Assembly (NCBI GenBank): GCA_036924085.1
Contig: JAVGWX010000018.1
Location: forward strand, 24,308,848-24,372,847
Direction: 5' to 3'
DNA: 64,000 bases
DNA from: Ariolimax columbianus
Lineage: Eukaryota; Mollusca; Gastropoda; Stylommatophora; Arionidae
Numbering within the stretch: position 1 is the first letter of the stretch; each line of letters starts with the position of its first letter. Shown here one piece after another: positions 35,030 through 46,344 of the stretch. The notes beneath the pieces were generated by a model. That model made no database searches. It worked only from the letters and a program-made list of their open reading frames with translations, and was not told where the DNA came from. The translations under genes were made by a program, and so were the position numbers.

Positions 35030-36935
35030 TGTTCTACTCCTCTACGTCACTGCTAGACTGGGCGCTTATCACGATTCGTACTTCGTCTTGTTTTGGTAAC
35101 TTTGGAGCAGGCAAAATTTTTGAAAATGAGCAACGGCTTTTAAAGCTCTGTGTCTACCGTGGACTTTGTGTGACCAAGTCCTATTTTCAGATCAACACCA
35201 AGAAAAGGTAATATGGATGCAACCACGATCCACGCCCAGGCATCAGCTTGATCTGAATTTTTTGAGGTCTCTTCTCAAATCTGATCCTCACATGTTAATA
35301 TCAAAGAGCAAACTGTGACACAGATCATGAACTGGTTCGATGTCAAATTTAATGGCAATCAAGAAAGTTCCATCACATTAGACACAAAGGTAAACCACAC
35401 ATAGACACGAGTAAAATGTCAGATCCTGCACTAATCAATTACTTTAACGGTACCTTCGAGGAAACTATCAAAATTCAACAACATAAACATGCAAACTTTG
35501 GAAAAAAACATCCTTGGTACTGAATTTGTTACTCCAGGTAGAGAGACTGCTAAATCAAATCACTGGTTCGAAGCAAAAATAAATATGACACCCGTCACGA
35601 GACAAAGCGCACTGATCTTGAATAAATACAAGCGCCTTGCCAACTCTGCAAATTTTTAGTCCACCAGGTGCCAACTTTAACAGGTATCTCGCATCTGAGC
35701 AAATGAGTACTCGCTCCAGCTCAGTGAAAACATCCAGGCTCCGGCACAAACTGGAAAAATAAAAAAAATATATTGTGGAATTAAACTGTATTATTCTTTG
35801 CACTTGCAAAAACGCCCTCAAATCCATCTTTGACGAAAAAATAACTGTACAAGGAAGGGAGATAAAGCGATAGGTTGCGCACTCTGTGATCTCTACTCCT
35901 TCGGAAGTACTGTATCTGTAACAGCCTTTGATGCTTTTCAAGATTATCATAGAATGGAGGAGCTAGACGTCGAGCCATTTTTAGAAGATGTTAAAAAAGC
36001 CATTGGTAACTTGGCCCTGGGCAGATGAGTAGACAGCGACGGGATCCAACCTGACCTCATCAAAGCCTGTAATGACACACTCTTGAAACCGCTGCACGTG
36101 CTGCTATGCTAGGGTTGAAAAAAATCCATCGTACTTCAAAACATAAGGGATTCAAAGATTGTCACACCATACACATATAAAGATGATGGAAGTAACTACA
36201 ATAAAGACAGAGACACGTCACTACTCAGTGTTTTTGGCAAAATGTTTAACACACTGCTGCAGCTAATAGTGCATTTCATGAGGATATGAAAGGAACAGTC
36301 CAATTTTACGCTAATGCATCACAGCCATTTAGTATTCACAGTGGTGTTAAACAAGTCTGCGTTCTGGCCCAACATTATTCGGAATCGTCTTTGCGCTACT
36401 ATGGAATTACGCGTTTGGTAATGAAAAAAAGGATAATTTACCTTCAAACTAGATCAGATGGTTATGTTTAATCTTTAGATACTAAATGGTAAAACCAAGA
36501 TCACAGAAGTTACTGTCAGGGACTTGTTATTTGTTGATTATGCTGCAATTGTCATTCAGAGAAAGTAAAATCTCCTTAGCTTGATAGCTCGTTATTTCCA
36601 GGCGTGCCAAAAAGTGACTTCCCAACAGGCCTGAATGAAACAAATGTGCTGGTACAAAATTTAGATGTCACTGCAGAAATCAACAACTACGGATTAGCCT
36701 CTGTGGACCAGTTCACTTACCCGGGGTCCCTCATCAACGATAAGCTCTCACTAGACACCGAAATAGGATATCGCATAGACAAAACTGCTGCCGTATTTTC
36801 CGGTCTTACAACGTGTCTGGGAAAATCTTTAAACTTGCAGCCTAGACTAAGGCATGGTCTACAATACCCGTGTCCTCAATACGCTCCTATATGTTAGCAA
36901 AACGTGGAAAACTATGGCGAACAAGAGCATAAGTT
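35030..36935 (+). mobile_element. Degenerate RTE-like LINE (second lineage)
   Basis: Heavily decayed. An endonuclease region is visible at 35095-35260 (GNFGAGKIFENEQRLLKLC, then a DPRPGISLI segment). RT traces follow: RVDSDGIQPDLIKACND (36028), a damaged GVKQ block (36345), LFVDYAAIV in place of the FADD box (36525), then YPGSLINDKLSLDTEIGYRI (36720). It ends near TLLYVSKTW (36880) and meets a minus-strand RTE-like element at about 36945. No frame is long enough to be functional. Confidence 0.65.
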
Positions 36936-36944
36936 AAACACTTT

Positions 36945-38310
36945 CCATGTCAGGTCAGGTCATCCCGTAACCAATGAGGTCGTTGGGGCACACATGAAGA
37001 CATCCTCGCAACACCACGTCACCCGTCTCTGTCAGCGGTCGCTGCCTGAACCTCTTCTGGTCAGAGATTGGTCCATTCTATTAGCTTGTCCTGCTACCTA
37101 TTTTTGGGACGGCCTCTTCGTCGTCTGTCTTGCACCTTTCCGTGGAGGATCGTATTTGCAAGACCATATTATCTCGAAATGTGACCGTACCAAGCGAGTT
37201 TACTTCTTTTGACAGATGACAAGAGGTCTTCAAAAGGCCCTATTGCTGTTGTAAATCTATCTCGTATTTCCTTATTTGTAACTTGATCTTTGTACGTGAC
37301 GTTTAAAAGTCTTCGGAAACATATCATCTGCAGGGCCTGTATCCTTCGCTGAAGGTCAGCTGTAACTGTCCATGTCTCACAAGCATAGAGGAATTTTGAC
37401 AGGACCAGTGTACGCATTAATCTGATTTTCTTGCATAGTGCTAACCGTTTGTTTTTTACCAGAATTTGTTGAACCGTGTAAGCGTCGCTATTGTCTGTGC
37501 TATTCTGGCCAACACCTCACATTTTGATCCTTCATCACTGACAATCGACCCCAGATATTTAAAACGCTCAACCACTTCGAGTTCCTGACCGTTAGCTTTT
37601 ATCCTGCTGTTGAAGCCTCGGTGTTGTTGGTCATTAATTTTTTCTTTCCAGCGTTTATCTCCATACCATAGCCAAGAGCTGTTTCGTCTGGCCTTCTGAC
37701 CAATTCCTGGAGTTCTGCTTTTGAACCCGCCAACCCGTCGATATCATCTGCAGAACTAATGTTGGTAATCGTTCGGCCCCCTATCTTGACAGTACCAACG
37801 TGACCTCCAAGTGCCTCACTCATAATTCCCTCAAGGAATATATTGAAAAGAGTTGGAGAGAGTGTACACCGCTGTGTCACACCAACTGATGTGCGAAACC
37901 AACCCCCTCGCCTACCATTCACAAGAACTGCTCTGGACGCTTTGTAATAAAGATGTTCAAGGACCTTTATAATATGTCCGTTGATTTTATATATTTTCAT
38001 GGTTGCCCATAGCGCTTTATGCCATACCCTATCAAACGCCTTTTTAAAAATAATAAACACACGATACAGTTGTTGCTGCTGTTCTAGATATTTCTCGCTT
38101 AGCAGCCTTAAATTAAATATCTGTTCTGTAGTGCTTCTTCCCTGTCTGAACCCTGCTTGCTCCTCGGCAATGATGTTCTCTGCTTGAGGTTTCAATCGGT
38201 CGAGGATTAATCTAAGCATGACCTTGCTAGGGTGGCTAATGAGGCTTATTGTAATGTAATGTTGGCACAGCTTTAGGTTTCCAGACTTATGTAACGGTAT
38301 AACCATTGAT
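36945..38310 (-). mobile_element. RTE-like LINE, 3' half
   Basis: The best RTE-like copy here. The 235-residue ORF (38306-37599) covers the RT core: MVIPLHKSGN, EEQAGFRQGRSTTEQIFNL, IFKKAFDRVWHKALW, a damaged GVTQRCTLSPTLFNIFLE, and SSADDIDGLAG in the catalytic box. A second frame (37417-37169) continues with LYACETWTVTADLQRRIQ, CFRRLLNVTYKDQVTN and KRSKLAWYGHISR. The C-terminal tail and the GTCAGGTCAGG-type end near 36950 are shared with the fragments at 722 and 8432. It is 5'-truncated and frameshifted. Confidence 0.85.
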
Positions 38311-38962
38311 GTTAGGTTTTATCAGGACGTATTGGCCAGTGTATAGATCCGTATGTATATATGTATGTACTTATTAGCTAATGTTTCTGCTGTGCAGAAG
38401 TGTAGCTGTTGATTCAGTGTTCTCGCGGTGATACAGGATTCTCAAGACGAAGAGCTGCAGCCTGATCTAGCATCAATACCATAAATCCTATACTACTGCA
38501 GCTGAAAGACGCCATTGCAAGAGCGCATATTTTCAATTCTGCGGTCATACCAGCCATGATGTGAATTATGGAATCTACACAATGCGGATACAGAGAAACT
38601 TGAATTACCCAGTGAGAGAAGGAAAGACGCGTCCTTGGGATCTCGATCAGAAATCGAATCCACAATACTGAAATAAGAGAACGCAATCTATTTCGAGACG
38701 TCGCGGAGGCTGAGTTGTTTCGCAAATACCCCTGGATTGGTCAGGTGGTGTGCATGTCAGATAACAGATGGTCACTCAGAACGACGTTGTGGTAGCCATA
38801 TCATTATACACGACCACCCGCCGCCCACCCATACGATAGCGAGATGGTCTGCTGAGAGACCTGGGTCCGAAATGGTACGACACGGCAAAAGATGGGACTG
38901 CGTACCGGACATTGTTGGCTACCTCGCATACGGCACACCTGTCGGGCTGAAGTCAAGGATAT
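38311..38962. other. No gene recognised
   Basis: No motif in either strand. TATCAGGACGTATTGG near 38325 is shared with 18077. The stretch 38737-38955 has GC-richer, unique-looking sequence. Confidence 0.4.
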
Positions 38963-39042
38963 TGTATTGTATTGTATTGTATTGCATTGTATTGTATTGC
39001 ATTGTATTGTATTGCATTGTATTGTAATGTATTGTATTGTAT
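38963..39042. repeat. (ATTGT)n pentanucleotide microsatellite
   Basis: About 80 bp of ATTGT repeats with C or A variants (ATTGC, ATGTA). The short ORFs across it are artefacts. Confidence 0.95.
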
Positions 39043-39129
39043 ATTATATTATGGTATGGAATGTCATAATGTTATGTTGTGCACCGGGTTTTTCAGGAAA
39101 TGGCAATGGACATAGATAGTCAAGGTTCC

Positions 39130-40175
39130 TGCCGCCAGCTGGTTGTCGAACCTCCCACTTCGTCCTCCCAGGAGGGAACCCCTTGGTTGACTGACGTCTG
39201 ATGTCAACCTCCGGTAATCTGTACAGCTGGTAACATTGGTTGCATACTTGTAAAGTGTCCGAACCACTTTATTCTCTGGCTCTCCATGTATGTCATGCAC
39301 GGTGTTGTACCCATCTTCTGTCTGATTACTTCCTTTCGTACTCGGTCCATCCTTGTGACCCCAACAGCCTTGTGACCCCGACAGCCTTGTGACCCCGACA
39401 TCCTTGTGACCACGACAGCCTTGTGACCCCGACATTCTTGTGAACCCGACAGCCGTGTGACCCCGACAGCCTTGTGACCCCGACATCCTTGTGACCCCGA
39501 CATTCTTGTGACCCCGACATCCTTGTGACCCCGACAGCCTTGGGACCCCGACAGCCTCTCTTAACCCCCTCATTTCCCATAATATGATTTTTCTTTCTTG
39601 TGCCTAAGTGAGTGTCCATGTCTGACACTGGTAGCAGAGAGTTGGTATAAACATACTATTTATCAGCTGTCTATTTAGTGACGGTGAGAGCTGATAGAAA
39701 ACTTCATTAGCTCTTTGTGTTCTTGATTCCACCTATCTCCTACCCTCTCTATCTAGCCCTCCATCTTGTGATTCCACCTCTCTATCTAGGCTTCCATCTT
39801 GTGTGAACATGCTGCCAAAAATGTGAATTCACTGACCAGTTTAAGTTCTGAGCTTGTTACCTGAATATTTAGTGTTTTTTGTATTCTACTGATATTCATT
39901 GTCTCGAACTTTGCTGTACTACTCCTTATATAAAATCTATCGCAGACATTATCAAGGGCATTCAGATGTTCCTGGAGGTTTTGTTCATCGGAATGAAAGA
40001 GGCTCTGATCATCTGCTAAAGGAGCCCGCTCATTGTGGTGTTTTCTGGTTTTGCTTCAGCTGTTGTCTGATCCATGGATACAATGGACAAAAGTGGTGAT
40101 AGTACACACCCCTGTTCTGTTCCTGGTGTATTCGATAGTTTGTTCACAAGTCTGTCTTAGAGTGTCTGTGAAACA
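39130..40175 (-). mobile_element. RTE-like LINE interrupted by a 17-bp minisatellite
   Basis: Two blocks of one minus-strand element flank the array at 39351-39558. Upstream block (about 40175-39790): an RT portion reading LADDQSLFHSDEQNLQEHLN, then KFETMNISRIQKTLNIQV and SEFTFL. Downstream block (39350-39130): EVIRQKMGTTPCMTYMESQR, IKWFGHFTSMQP and a decayed C-terminus. The part that should lie between them (the CETW region) is missing or replaced by the minisatellite and unrelated DNA. It resembles the type at 10507-11104. Confidence 0.7.
39351..39558. repeat. 17-bp minisatellite, ~12 units
   Basis: Units of CCTTGTGACCCCGACAG with ACAT or ATTC variants at the end. It lies between the two halves of a minus-strand LINE. 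Confidence 0.95.
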
Positions 40176-40438
40176 ATAAGAACATGCAGCGAGGGTTCAA
40201 ACCTATATGCATCATATGTGTTCTAAATCAATCTTTGACACGCTCCAGTCTACCCAAACATAAATAGTACTTGACGCAATCTGATGCAGAGCATGACAGT
40301 GGCGATGGAAGTTGGTCGTCTCACAAAGATATAAAGCTGGAATCTTGTGCAGCGAAGTCTATAACACTTAATCTCCAACGCCATTCTGCTCACTGGGACC
40401 ACCTTTTTTTTTTATTTGCTTTTCTATCTCACACAGCA
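40176..40438. other. No gene recognised
   Basis: Spacer with a T-rich run near 40407. Nothing is recognisable. Confidence 0.45.
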
Positions 40439-40530
40439 ACCAATTGACACTGACATGTACCAGGTCTATATCACAGGAACCAATTGACACTAACATGTAA
40501 CAGGTCTATATCACAGGAACAAGTTGATAC
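40439..40530. repeat. 40-bp tandem repeat, ~2.3 units
   Basis: Units CAATTGACACTGACATGTAC plus CAGGTCTATATCACAGGAAC, then a partial third unit. Confidence 0.85.
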
Positions 40531-40619
40531 CAATAACGTGCCTATACTAAAGACGGAGTGGACGCTTTGGCGAGCTGCTCTCGTCTTGTGTCTTTGTAGG
40601 TGCTATTCGGACTGTGTTT

Positions 40620-42524
40620 AAATGTACAGATGGATCAACCACTACCTCAAAAACAGAACGGCCAGAGTCCAAGTACAAGGGCAGAAGAGCAAAAGGGTGA
40701 CACTCGAGCAGGGAGTACCCCAAGGCAGTGTACTGTTACCCACACTCTTCCTGGTGTATATAAACGACATTACAGAGAATATACCAAGAAGAGTCCATAG
40801 CTCAATGTTTGCAGACGATCTGGCTATGTGGACCTCTGAAAAGAATCTCACCATAGCAAGAAATCGGATGCAGCAGGCCCTAACATCACTGGAAGAGTGG
40901 GCGAACTCATGGCTGGTCAAAATAAACGAGGAGAAAACCACATGCACAATATTTTCGCTTTCAATCAAACCCCAAAATACCAAATTAAGTTTAAATGGCA
41001 AATTCCTGCAGCCAAACGACAACCCAAAACTATCTGAGAGTCACATTTGATCGGCGCATGACATGGAAGGCAGATCGAGAGAAACCGAATGAGAGCCAGA
41101 GAAAGAATGGCAATCATGAGGAAACTTGCTGGCACAAGCTGGGGAGCAGACGAAAGCATACTAAAGAAACTATACACTGGAAGAGTGAGACCAGTTCTCG
41201 AGTATGGCATTGCGGCATGGACAACGGCAGCAAAGGCGAACTTCGATAAAGTTAGCAAACTTCAAAACCAAGCCATGAGAATTATAACAGGTGGCATGAA
41301 GTCAACGCCAATTGTAGAACTTGAAAAGATTACAAAACTGCAATCCATGACCGAAAGAAGAGACTGCAGAGCCCAGCTGCAGTCAGAGAAACTCCGAAGA
41401 CTGACCGACCATCCAATGCACCAGAGACTAAACAATTTGGGAAATGGGAAACTAAAGCGGAGAAACTTTGCAGGAATAGCCAAAGCAAAGATGCACGAAG
41501 ATCCCATAAACGCACTAACAACACCAAATCCCATCACTACTGTACGAAAACCTACCTGGAGGCAGGATATATTTCCAGAGGTGGTAGAAAATATACCAGG
41601 TATTGCAAACAAAAACTGCCAGACTGAAAAAGAAAGGAGAGATACTACCCTAAGTTTCATAACGAAAAGCTACCCAAGCATGGACTGGACCCATGCATAC
41701 ACCGACGGTTCTGTAACAAACACAACACAGAACGGAGGGGCAGGAGCATTCCTGAACCTACCAAATGGCAGAAAAATAACACTGTCATTCGCTACTGGTA
41801 AGTACACAAGCAATTTCAGAGCAGAGGCAGAGGCACTGAGGGCGGCAGTGGAAGAAATGGTGACACATAAAGAAAATGAAAGCCATACAGTCCTGCTTAC
41901 AGATGCTCTGGCCGTAGTCACAGCGCTAAAAAGCCAGAAAAACACTGAGCTTAATGACTTAAGAGCAGCACTCTGCCAACTGTGCCAGCAGTCCGCACCA
42001 AAAAGGGTAGTGGTACAGTGGGTCCCATCACACTGAAACATCCAAGGCAACGAGGAGGCAGACAGACTGGCAAAAGAAGGTGCAAGACTACCACAAACAG
42101 ATACTAGTATGACGTACGAAGAGTCAAAACGGCTTATTAAAGCCAGATACATGACCAAATGGGAAACCGAACATACTGGTTACACCAAAAACGATGCCTA
42201 TTACCAGTTGAACCGAAGAGAGCAGGTCGTTGTCTTCAGACTTCGCACTGGCCACAATAGACTGAGGTACCACCTATTCAACAAATTAAAGATAGGGTGT
42301 ACCGACGAATGCCCGTGCGGTACCGGTAAAATGACCACTGAACATCTGCTGTCGAACTGCCCGACATACGAGGATCAGAGAGAGCAGATGTGACTATCAC
42401 CAGTGGAACTGCAAGACAAGCTCTATGGCAGTGTCGACAGCCTCAGGATGACCGTCGCTTTTTTCGAAAAAATAATAGTTACTGTCTGACAGCGTACGAA
42501 GAAGAAGAAGAAGAAGAAGAAGAA
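40620..42524 (+). mobile_element. I/Nimb-like LINE family A, copy A3 (5'-truncated, nested)
   Basis: A 1.9-kb copy starting in the RT region at MYRWINHYL. It carries LEQGVPQGSVLLPTLF, FADDLAMW, a frameshift near 41028 (frame regained by 41089), RNase H (YTDGSVTNTTQNGGAG, FRAEAEALRAAVEE) and the Cys/His end CPCGTGKMTTEHLLSNC. It has a TGA at 42034-42036 within RNase H (QWVPSH-stop), the same change as in A1. The (GAA)n tail runs to 42524. The 11-bp direct repeat GGACTGTGTTT at 40609-40619 and 42525-42535 is a target-site duplication and proves insertion into the L1/Tx1-like element. Confidence 0.92.
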
Positions 42525-42578
42525 GGACTGTGTTTTTCCCGTTTTTATATATATTTCACGGTGTTTATTTCCACCAAG

Positions 42579-43719
42579 ATGAACGTAATGGAGGCCATCG
42601 TTGACTTCGAAAGCTAAGACACCTTTATGGATGATGGCAGTGTCTTCCGCAATGGGACACTGAAAATCACAGTTACTGGCGAGCTGTCAGCCAGCCTAAG
42701 ACCTCACGAGATGGAAAGCCTCCTAGCTGGGCCAATGGGCATTAGGCCCTCTGGTGTTACAGCTATTTGCAGGTTCGCAAACCCACGCGTGTGGTATGTG
42801 CGGTTGACCCAGTCAGCACACATACTGCATTTCAAGAGCCTGCATGGCAGGCGAGTAAACTGCTCAACACCGAAAATCTCACTATCCATCGAGCACCAAG
42901 AGCAAGAGAGAGAGAGGGGGCTGCTCAACTGGGTGCCCGAGACCACCAAGCTGAAGGCGGTCAAGGCGGTCGTGATCAAGATCACAGGCGACAAAAACGC
43001 CGAGGTGTAACCACAACGAAACATCTCTGACATGTTGGCCTTTGCTTACAAGAAAAACAAAGTGGAGGTCCCCCACTACGTGACCGTCAGGTTCCTGAGT
43101 GGGGACGCCAAGCCCATAAGGCTGTGGGTGGTCATCACCGGCCGCCGCACCCCATGCGAAGGATGTGGAGAAGATACTCACTGGACAAGCCAGTGCACCA
43201 AGAGGCGACGGCCAGACATCATGAGAGAGGCTGAACGACTTCCAAACCCAAAGCTGGCTGAAGCTCAGCCTCCACCACCTCCACCCTTCGCTGAGGAGCA
43301 CCCCGCCACCTCGGATGATGGCTATATCGAGGTGGACAGATAACGCAAGAGGAAAAGAAACTCGAGGAAGAGGAGTTCCTCTCCTCCAGTCACCAAAATG
43401 GGGACCGGCAACACAACGCCGGCCCCCAAAACCGCAGAGGCATCGACACGCCAAGAAACTGCACCAGAACCTGCACCAGAGACCCTTTCCAGAGCCCTTG
43501 CCGGAGACGGTACCAGAACCGTCACCGGAACCAGAACGGTCGCCAGAACGCACAGACAGCGTCGATCCGGTGTCCCCGCCAAGTCGGGACATCGCCAGCG
43601 ACGACCAGATGTCCCCCATGCTCTCACCGGGGGTGGACGACATTAGCTCGGACGACGGCGAGCTGGTCCGTCTGCTTTGGACGACCATGATGGACGGGCG
43701 GGAGCTGGGCAAGGACTGA
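42579..43719 (+). pseudogene. L1/Tx1-like ORF1 (gag-like), broken
   Basis: Starts at ATG 42579 (MNVMEAIVDFES). One frame has stops at 42615, 43008 and 43341, and a frameshift after about 43400 leads into a frame ending at 43719. An N-terminal part (VFRNGTLKITVTGELS, RVWYVRLTQSAHILHFKSLH) precedes YVTVRFLSGDAKPIRLWVVI. Then comes a CCHC zinc knuckle, CEGCGEDTHWTSQC (C-x2-C-x4-H-x4-C), a PPPPPP run, and a Pro/Glu/Asp-rich acidic tail (DDISSDDGELVRLL). In L1/Tx1 elements ORF1 binds the element RNA. It is also richer in G+C than its surroundings. Confidence 0.75.
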
Positions 43720-44172
43720 GTAGCGATACAACCACAGAAGTGCTGCTCACGTCCTTGTCCAGCGGTTCAATGAGGACAATTGACTTTGTTTTCGGCGACG
43801 CCTGGAAGGAGTTTTCAGAAAGAACAAGAACACTAGCACTTGTTATGTGTATATGGAGTGTAAATGTGTACTTATTTAAATGTGTAGGTGTGTTTTTTAT
43901 AACTGTGTTGTGCCGCCTAAGGGTTATATACTCGGCTACCCCGAGAATGTTAGTTACTGTATTGCTGTATTGCGATTATTATTATTACTATGTTATGTTG
44001 ACGGCGTTCGCCATCCACTGTGCGACCAGTGTGTAACCCTCAAAAATTGTTTTCTACCATGTTATTTATTTGCATATGTACCCCCCAAACCACCTGTACT
44101 TCAGCATTCCTACCTGACCCGCGTCAGTGGAGAACTGCTACCCCGACAGGCCCAATACTTTGTATCCGTCCA

Positions 44173-45820
44173 ATGTCTACACTAAACTCCATACACACTG
44201 TTTCTATTAATATTAATGGACTAAAAAAGAAACAACAGCACGTAGTGAACATAATAAAGGAATATAAACCTGACTTCATTTTTTCACAAGAAATACACAT
44301 ACACGAAGTTATACATACAAAACAAATCACAACAACGCTAGGCTTAAAAAATAGTTGGTTTAGCTTAGGACAGCACACAGGCGTAGCCATTCTGCAAACA
44401 CCGGACGAATGGATAGTTTCACATAGTCACAGGGATACAGAGGGCAGGATACAGAAAGTACAGGTACACAATACACACGACAGTACAGGCAAACACACCT
44501 TAATTAACATCTACGCCCCAGCAAAACCATTACAACGAACACCCTTCTATGAAAACGTAATAAAAACCATAGAATAACATTTTACAAATCAAAACATAAT
44601 ACTTGCTGGGGATTTCAAATGCACACTAAGTAACTTAGACACATCACGTACACAGACAACAAAAACACGAACAACAAATTTTTAAAAAATATTAGACAAA
44701 AATAACCTTATAGATGCATACAGGAATACCTACTCTAATGGAACAGACACGACTCACACAACCCACTCACATCATGGTACAGCACACACTAGAATTGATA
44801 CAATTTACATATCTAAAACATACACAGTTAATAAAATACACCACATAGACACGACCCTCTTTACAGACCATAAACCAGTAGCTATTATAGTTAACGGCAC
44901 ATACATATCAAATAGTCACACGCAATTCAAACACTGGAAATTCAACAACTCATTACTTAATAATAAAGACTTCGTATAAACCATATCTAATTTAATTTAA
45001 AAAATCTCACAGAACACCTACCAGACACAAATCTAAACAGTTATTGGGATTTAATTAAAAGTACAATCAGGGACCGCACACAGAGAATTTCAAAACAAAT
45101 ACACATAAATAGAAAATGCAATAGACATATTTTTGAAGAAGCTATAAAAATGACAAAACTAATAGATTAAAACTTACCCCAAATTAAACTTTTACAGGAC
45201 GAATTAGATAAAATCGATAATTATAAACTACAAGGGGCCCAATTAAGAGCTAAAATACCAGTACTTTTGCAGGAAAACCCCACACAACAGTACTCAGCGG
45301 TAGAACAGAACATACAACGTACACGACAAATACACAAAATCAAGGGACCAACAGGACAAATTTTAACTGAACCCCACGAAATACGACAGACCTTTCATGA
45401 CTACTACACGACATTGTATTCTGCAGAGAATACCACGCACACTGATTGCGGCAAATTTTCTGAGTATACATAGCAGTTGAGTGACACAGACAGGGATGCC
45501 CTCATTTCACCCATGTCCTTACTTGACTTAAAAAACTTACTCGACTCCTTTCAGAAAAACAAAAGCCCAGGTTCTGACGGCTTGACCCTGGAGTTCTACG
45601 TAACCATCTTCGACAGTATTGGACCCACCCTTTTAAAAGTTTTAAATGAAGAATTTGAAACAGGCGAATTGCCAAATAGCCTTAATGAAGCTTACATTAC
45701 ACTGATCCCTAAACCGGACAGTGACAAGCTAGAGGCCAAAAACTACAGACCAATTTCTCTCCTGAACGTAGACTACAAAATTCTGACCAAAGCCCTCTAT
45801 GTGTTCACATCTTTTTTTTA
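44173..45820 (+). pseudogene. L1/Tx1-like ORF2, endonuclease and RT start, broken
   Basis: From ATG 44173, APE-type motifs appear: VSININGLKKK, FSQEIHI, NIYAPAK, then after a stop at 44575 LAGDFKCTLSNLD, RIDTIYISKTY and FTDHKPVAI. The usual GDFN motif reads GDFK, losing a catalytic Asn. From 44960 to 45260 many stops occur. The RT begins at 45477 with NKSPGSDGLTLEFYVTIFD, FETGELPNSLNEAYITLIPK and NYRPISLLNVDYKILTKAL, typical of L1/Tx1, then ends. The palm with the FADD box is absent. Confidence 0.8.
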
Positions 45821-46300
45821 AAAATGTATTCTTCCCTTCGCTGGCTGATATATTTTTATTTCTCTTTGTCCCCGATGAAAGCCGTTTGGTCGAAACGTAC
45901 GTTTCGTATTTGTTTTTGTCTTAGAGTGGTATCTGACCATACCTTTATTTATTTCTTTTAACATTACAGAAAATTTTTAAAAATATAACAGAACATTTGA
46001 TTCACTTGCTGAAAGTCTAAAATATATCGAAAATAAATCGTCAGATTTCTCAGCCATACCAGGACAGAAAGTACACAGCAGGTCTTTTAAAGGGATAAGA
46101 CGGCCAACGAAAAGTATTACAATAATTAATTTAGGCACATTATTTCTAATTTTGCCATTGGAAACACATGGCTATAACTACAACTGTCTCCTTGGAGGAA
46201 GTCTGTAGTCGAGCAATGGCAGTATCAGATTTAATAACGATGGTTGTACGCGAGGTTGCTAGCGCGTGAACTATTTCGGCAAAAAGGAAATGTCAAAAGT
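45482..46300 (+). repeat. Large inverted repeat, left arm
   Basis: About 820 bp that recur in reverse complement at 47571-48388. The outer third is the L1/Tx1 RT fragment (PISLLNVDYKILTKAL). The middle part holds TCGAAACGTACGTTTCG. The inner part contains ATCGAAAATAAATCGTCAGA and ends near TAGCGCGTGAACTATTTCGG. The two arms look highly similar, with scattered substitutions. Confidence 0.92.
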
Positions 46301-46344
46301 CTTCGTCGGGGACAAACCTCGCGACTGAAATTTCTCAAGCAGAA

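Larger units (their letters stand above)
40545..45830 (+). mobile_element. L1/Tx1-like LINE, split by LINE A3
   Basis: A degenerate element in two parts: 5' leader (about 40545-40619), then 42536 onwards with ORF1 and ORF2. LINE A3 sits between them, flanked by an 11-bp direct repeat. ORF1 has a zinc knuckle. ORF2 has an APE-like endonuclease and the start of an RT of the Tx1/L1 type. The RT stops shortly after motif 1, at about 45805, where the sequence changes to the non-coding part of the inverted repeat, so most of the RT is lost. The exact 5' end is a guess. Confidence 0.7.

Noticed and set aside
43315..43719. An independent Pro-rich host gene
   Set aside because: It lies in line with the zinc-knuckle ORF1 of the L1/Tx1-like element and is best read as its frameshifted C-terminus.
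45890..45960. Hammerhead ribozyme candidate (GATGAAAGCC...GGTCGAAAC in the inverted-repeat arms)
   Set aside because: The right arm has a CTGATGA and a GAAAC with a small hairpin between them, but stem II is poorly paired next to the core and I find no stem I partner. The left arm has CCGATGA, which breaks the core.
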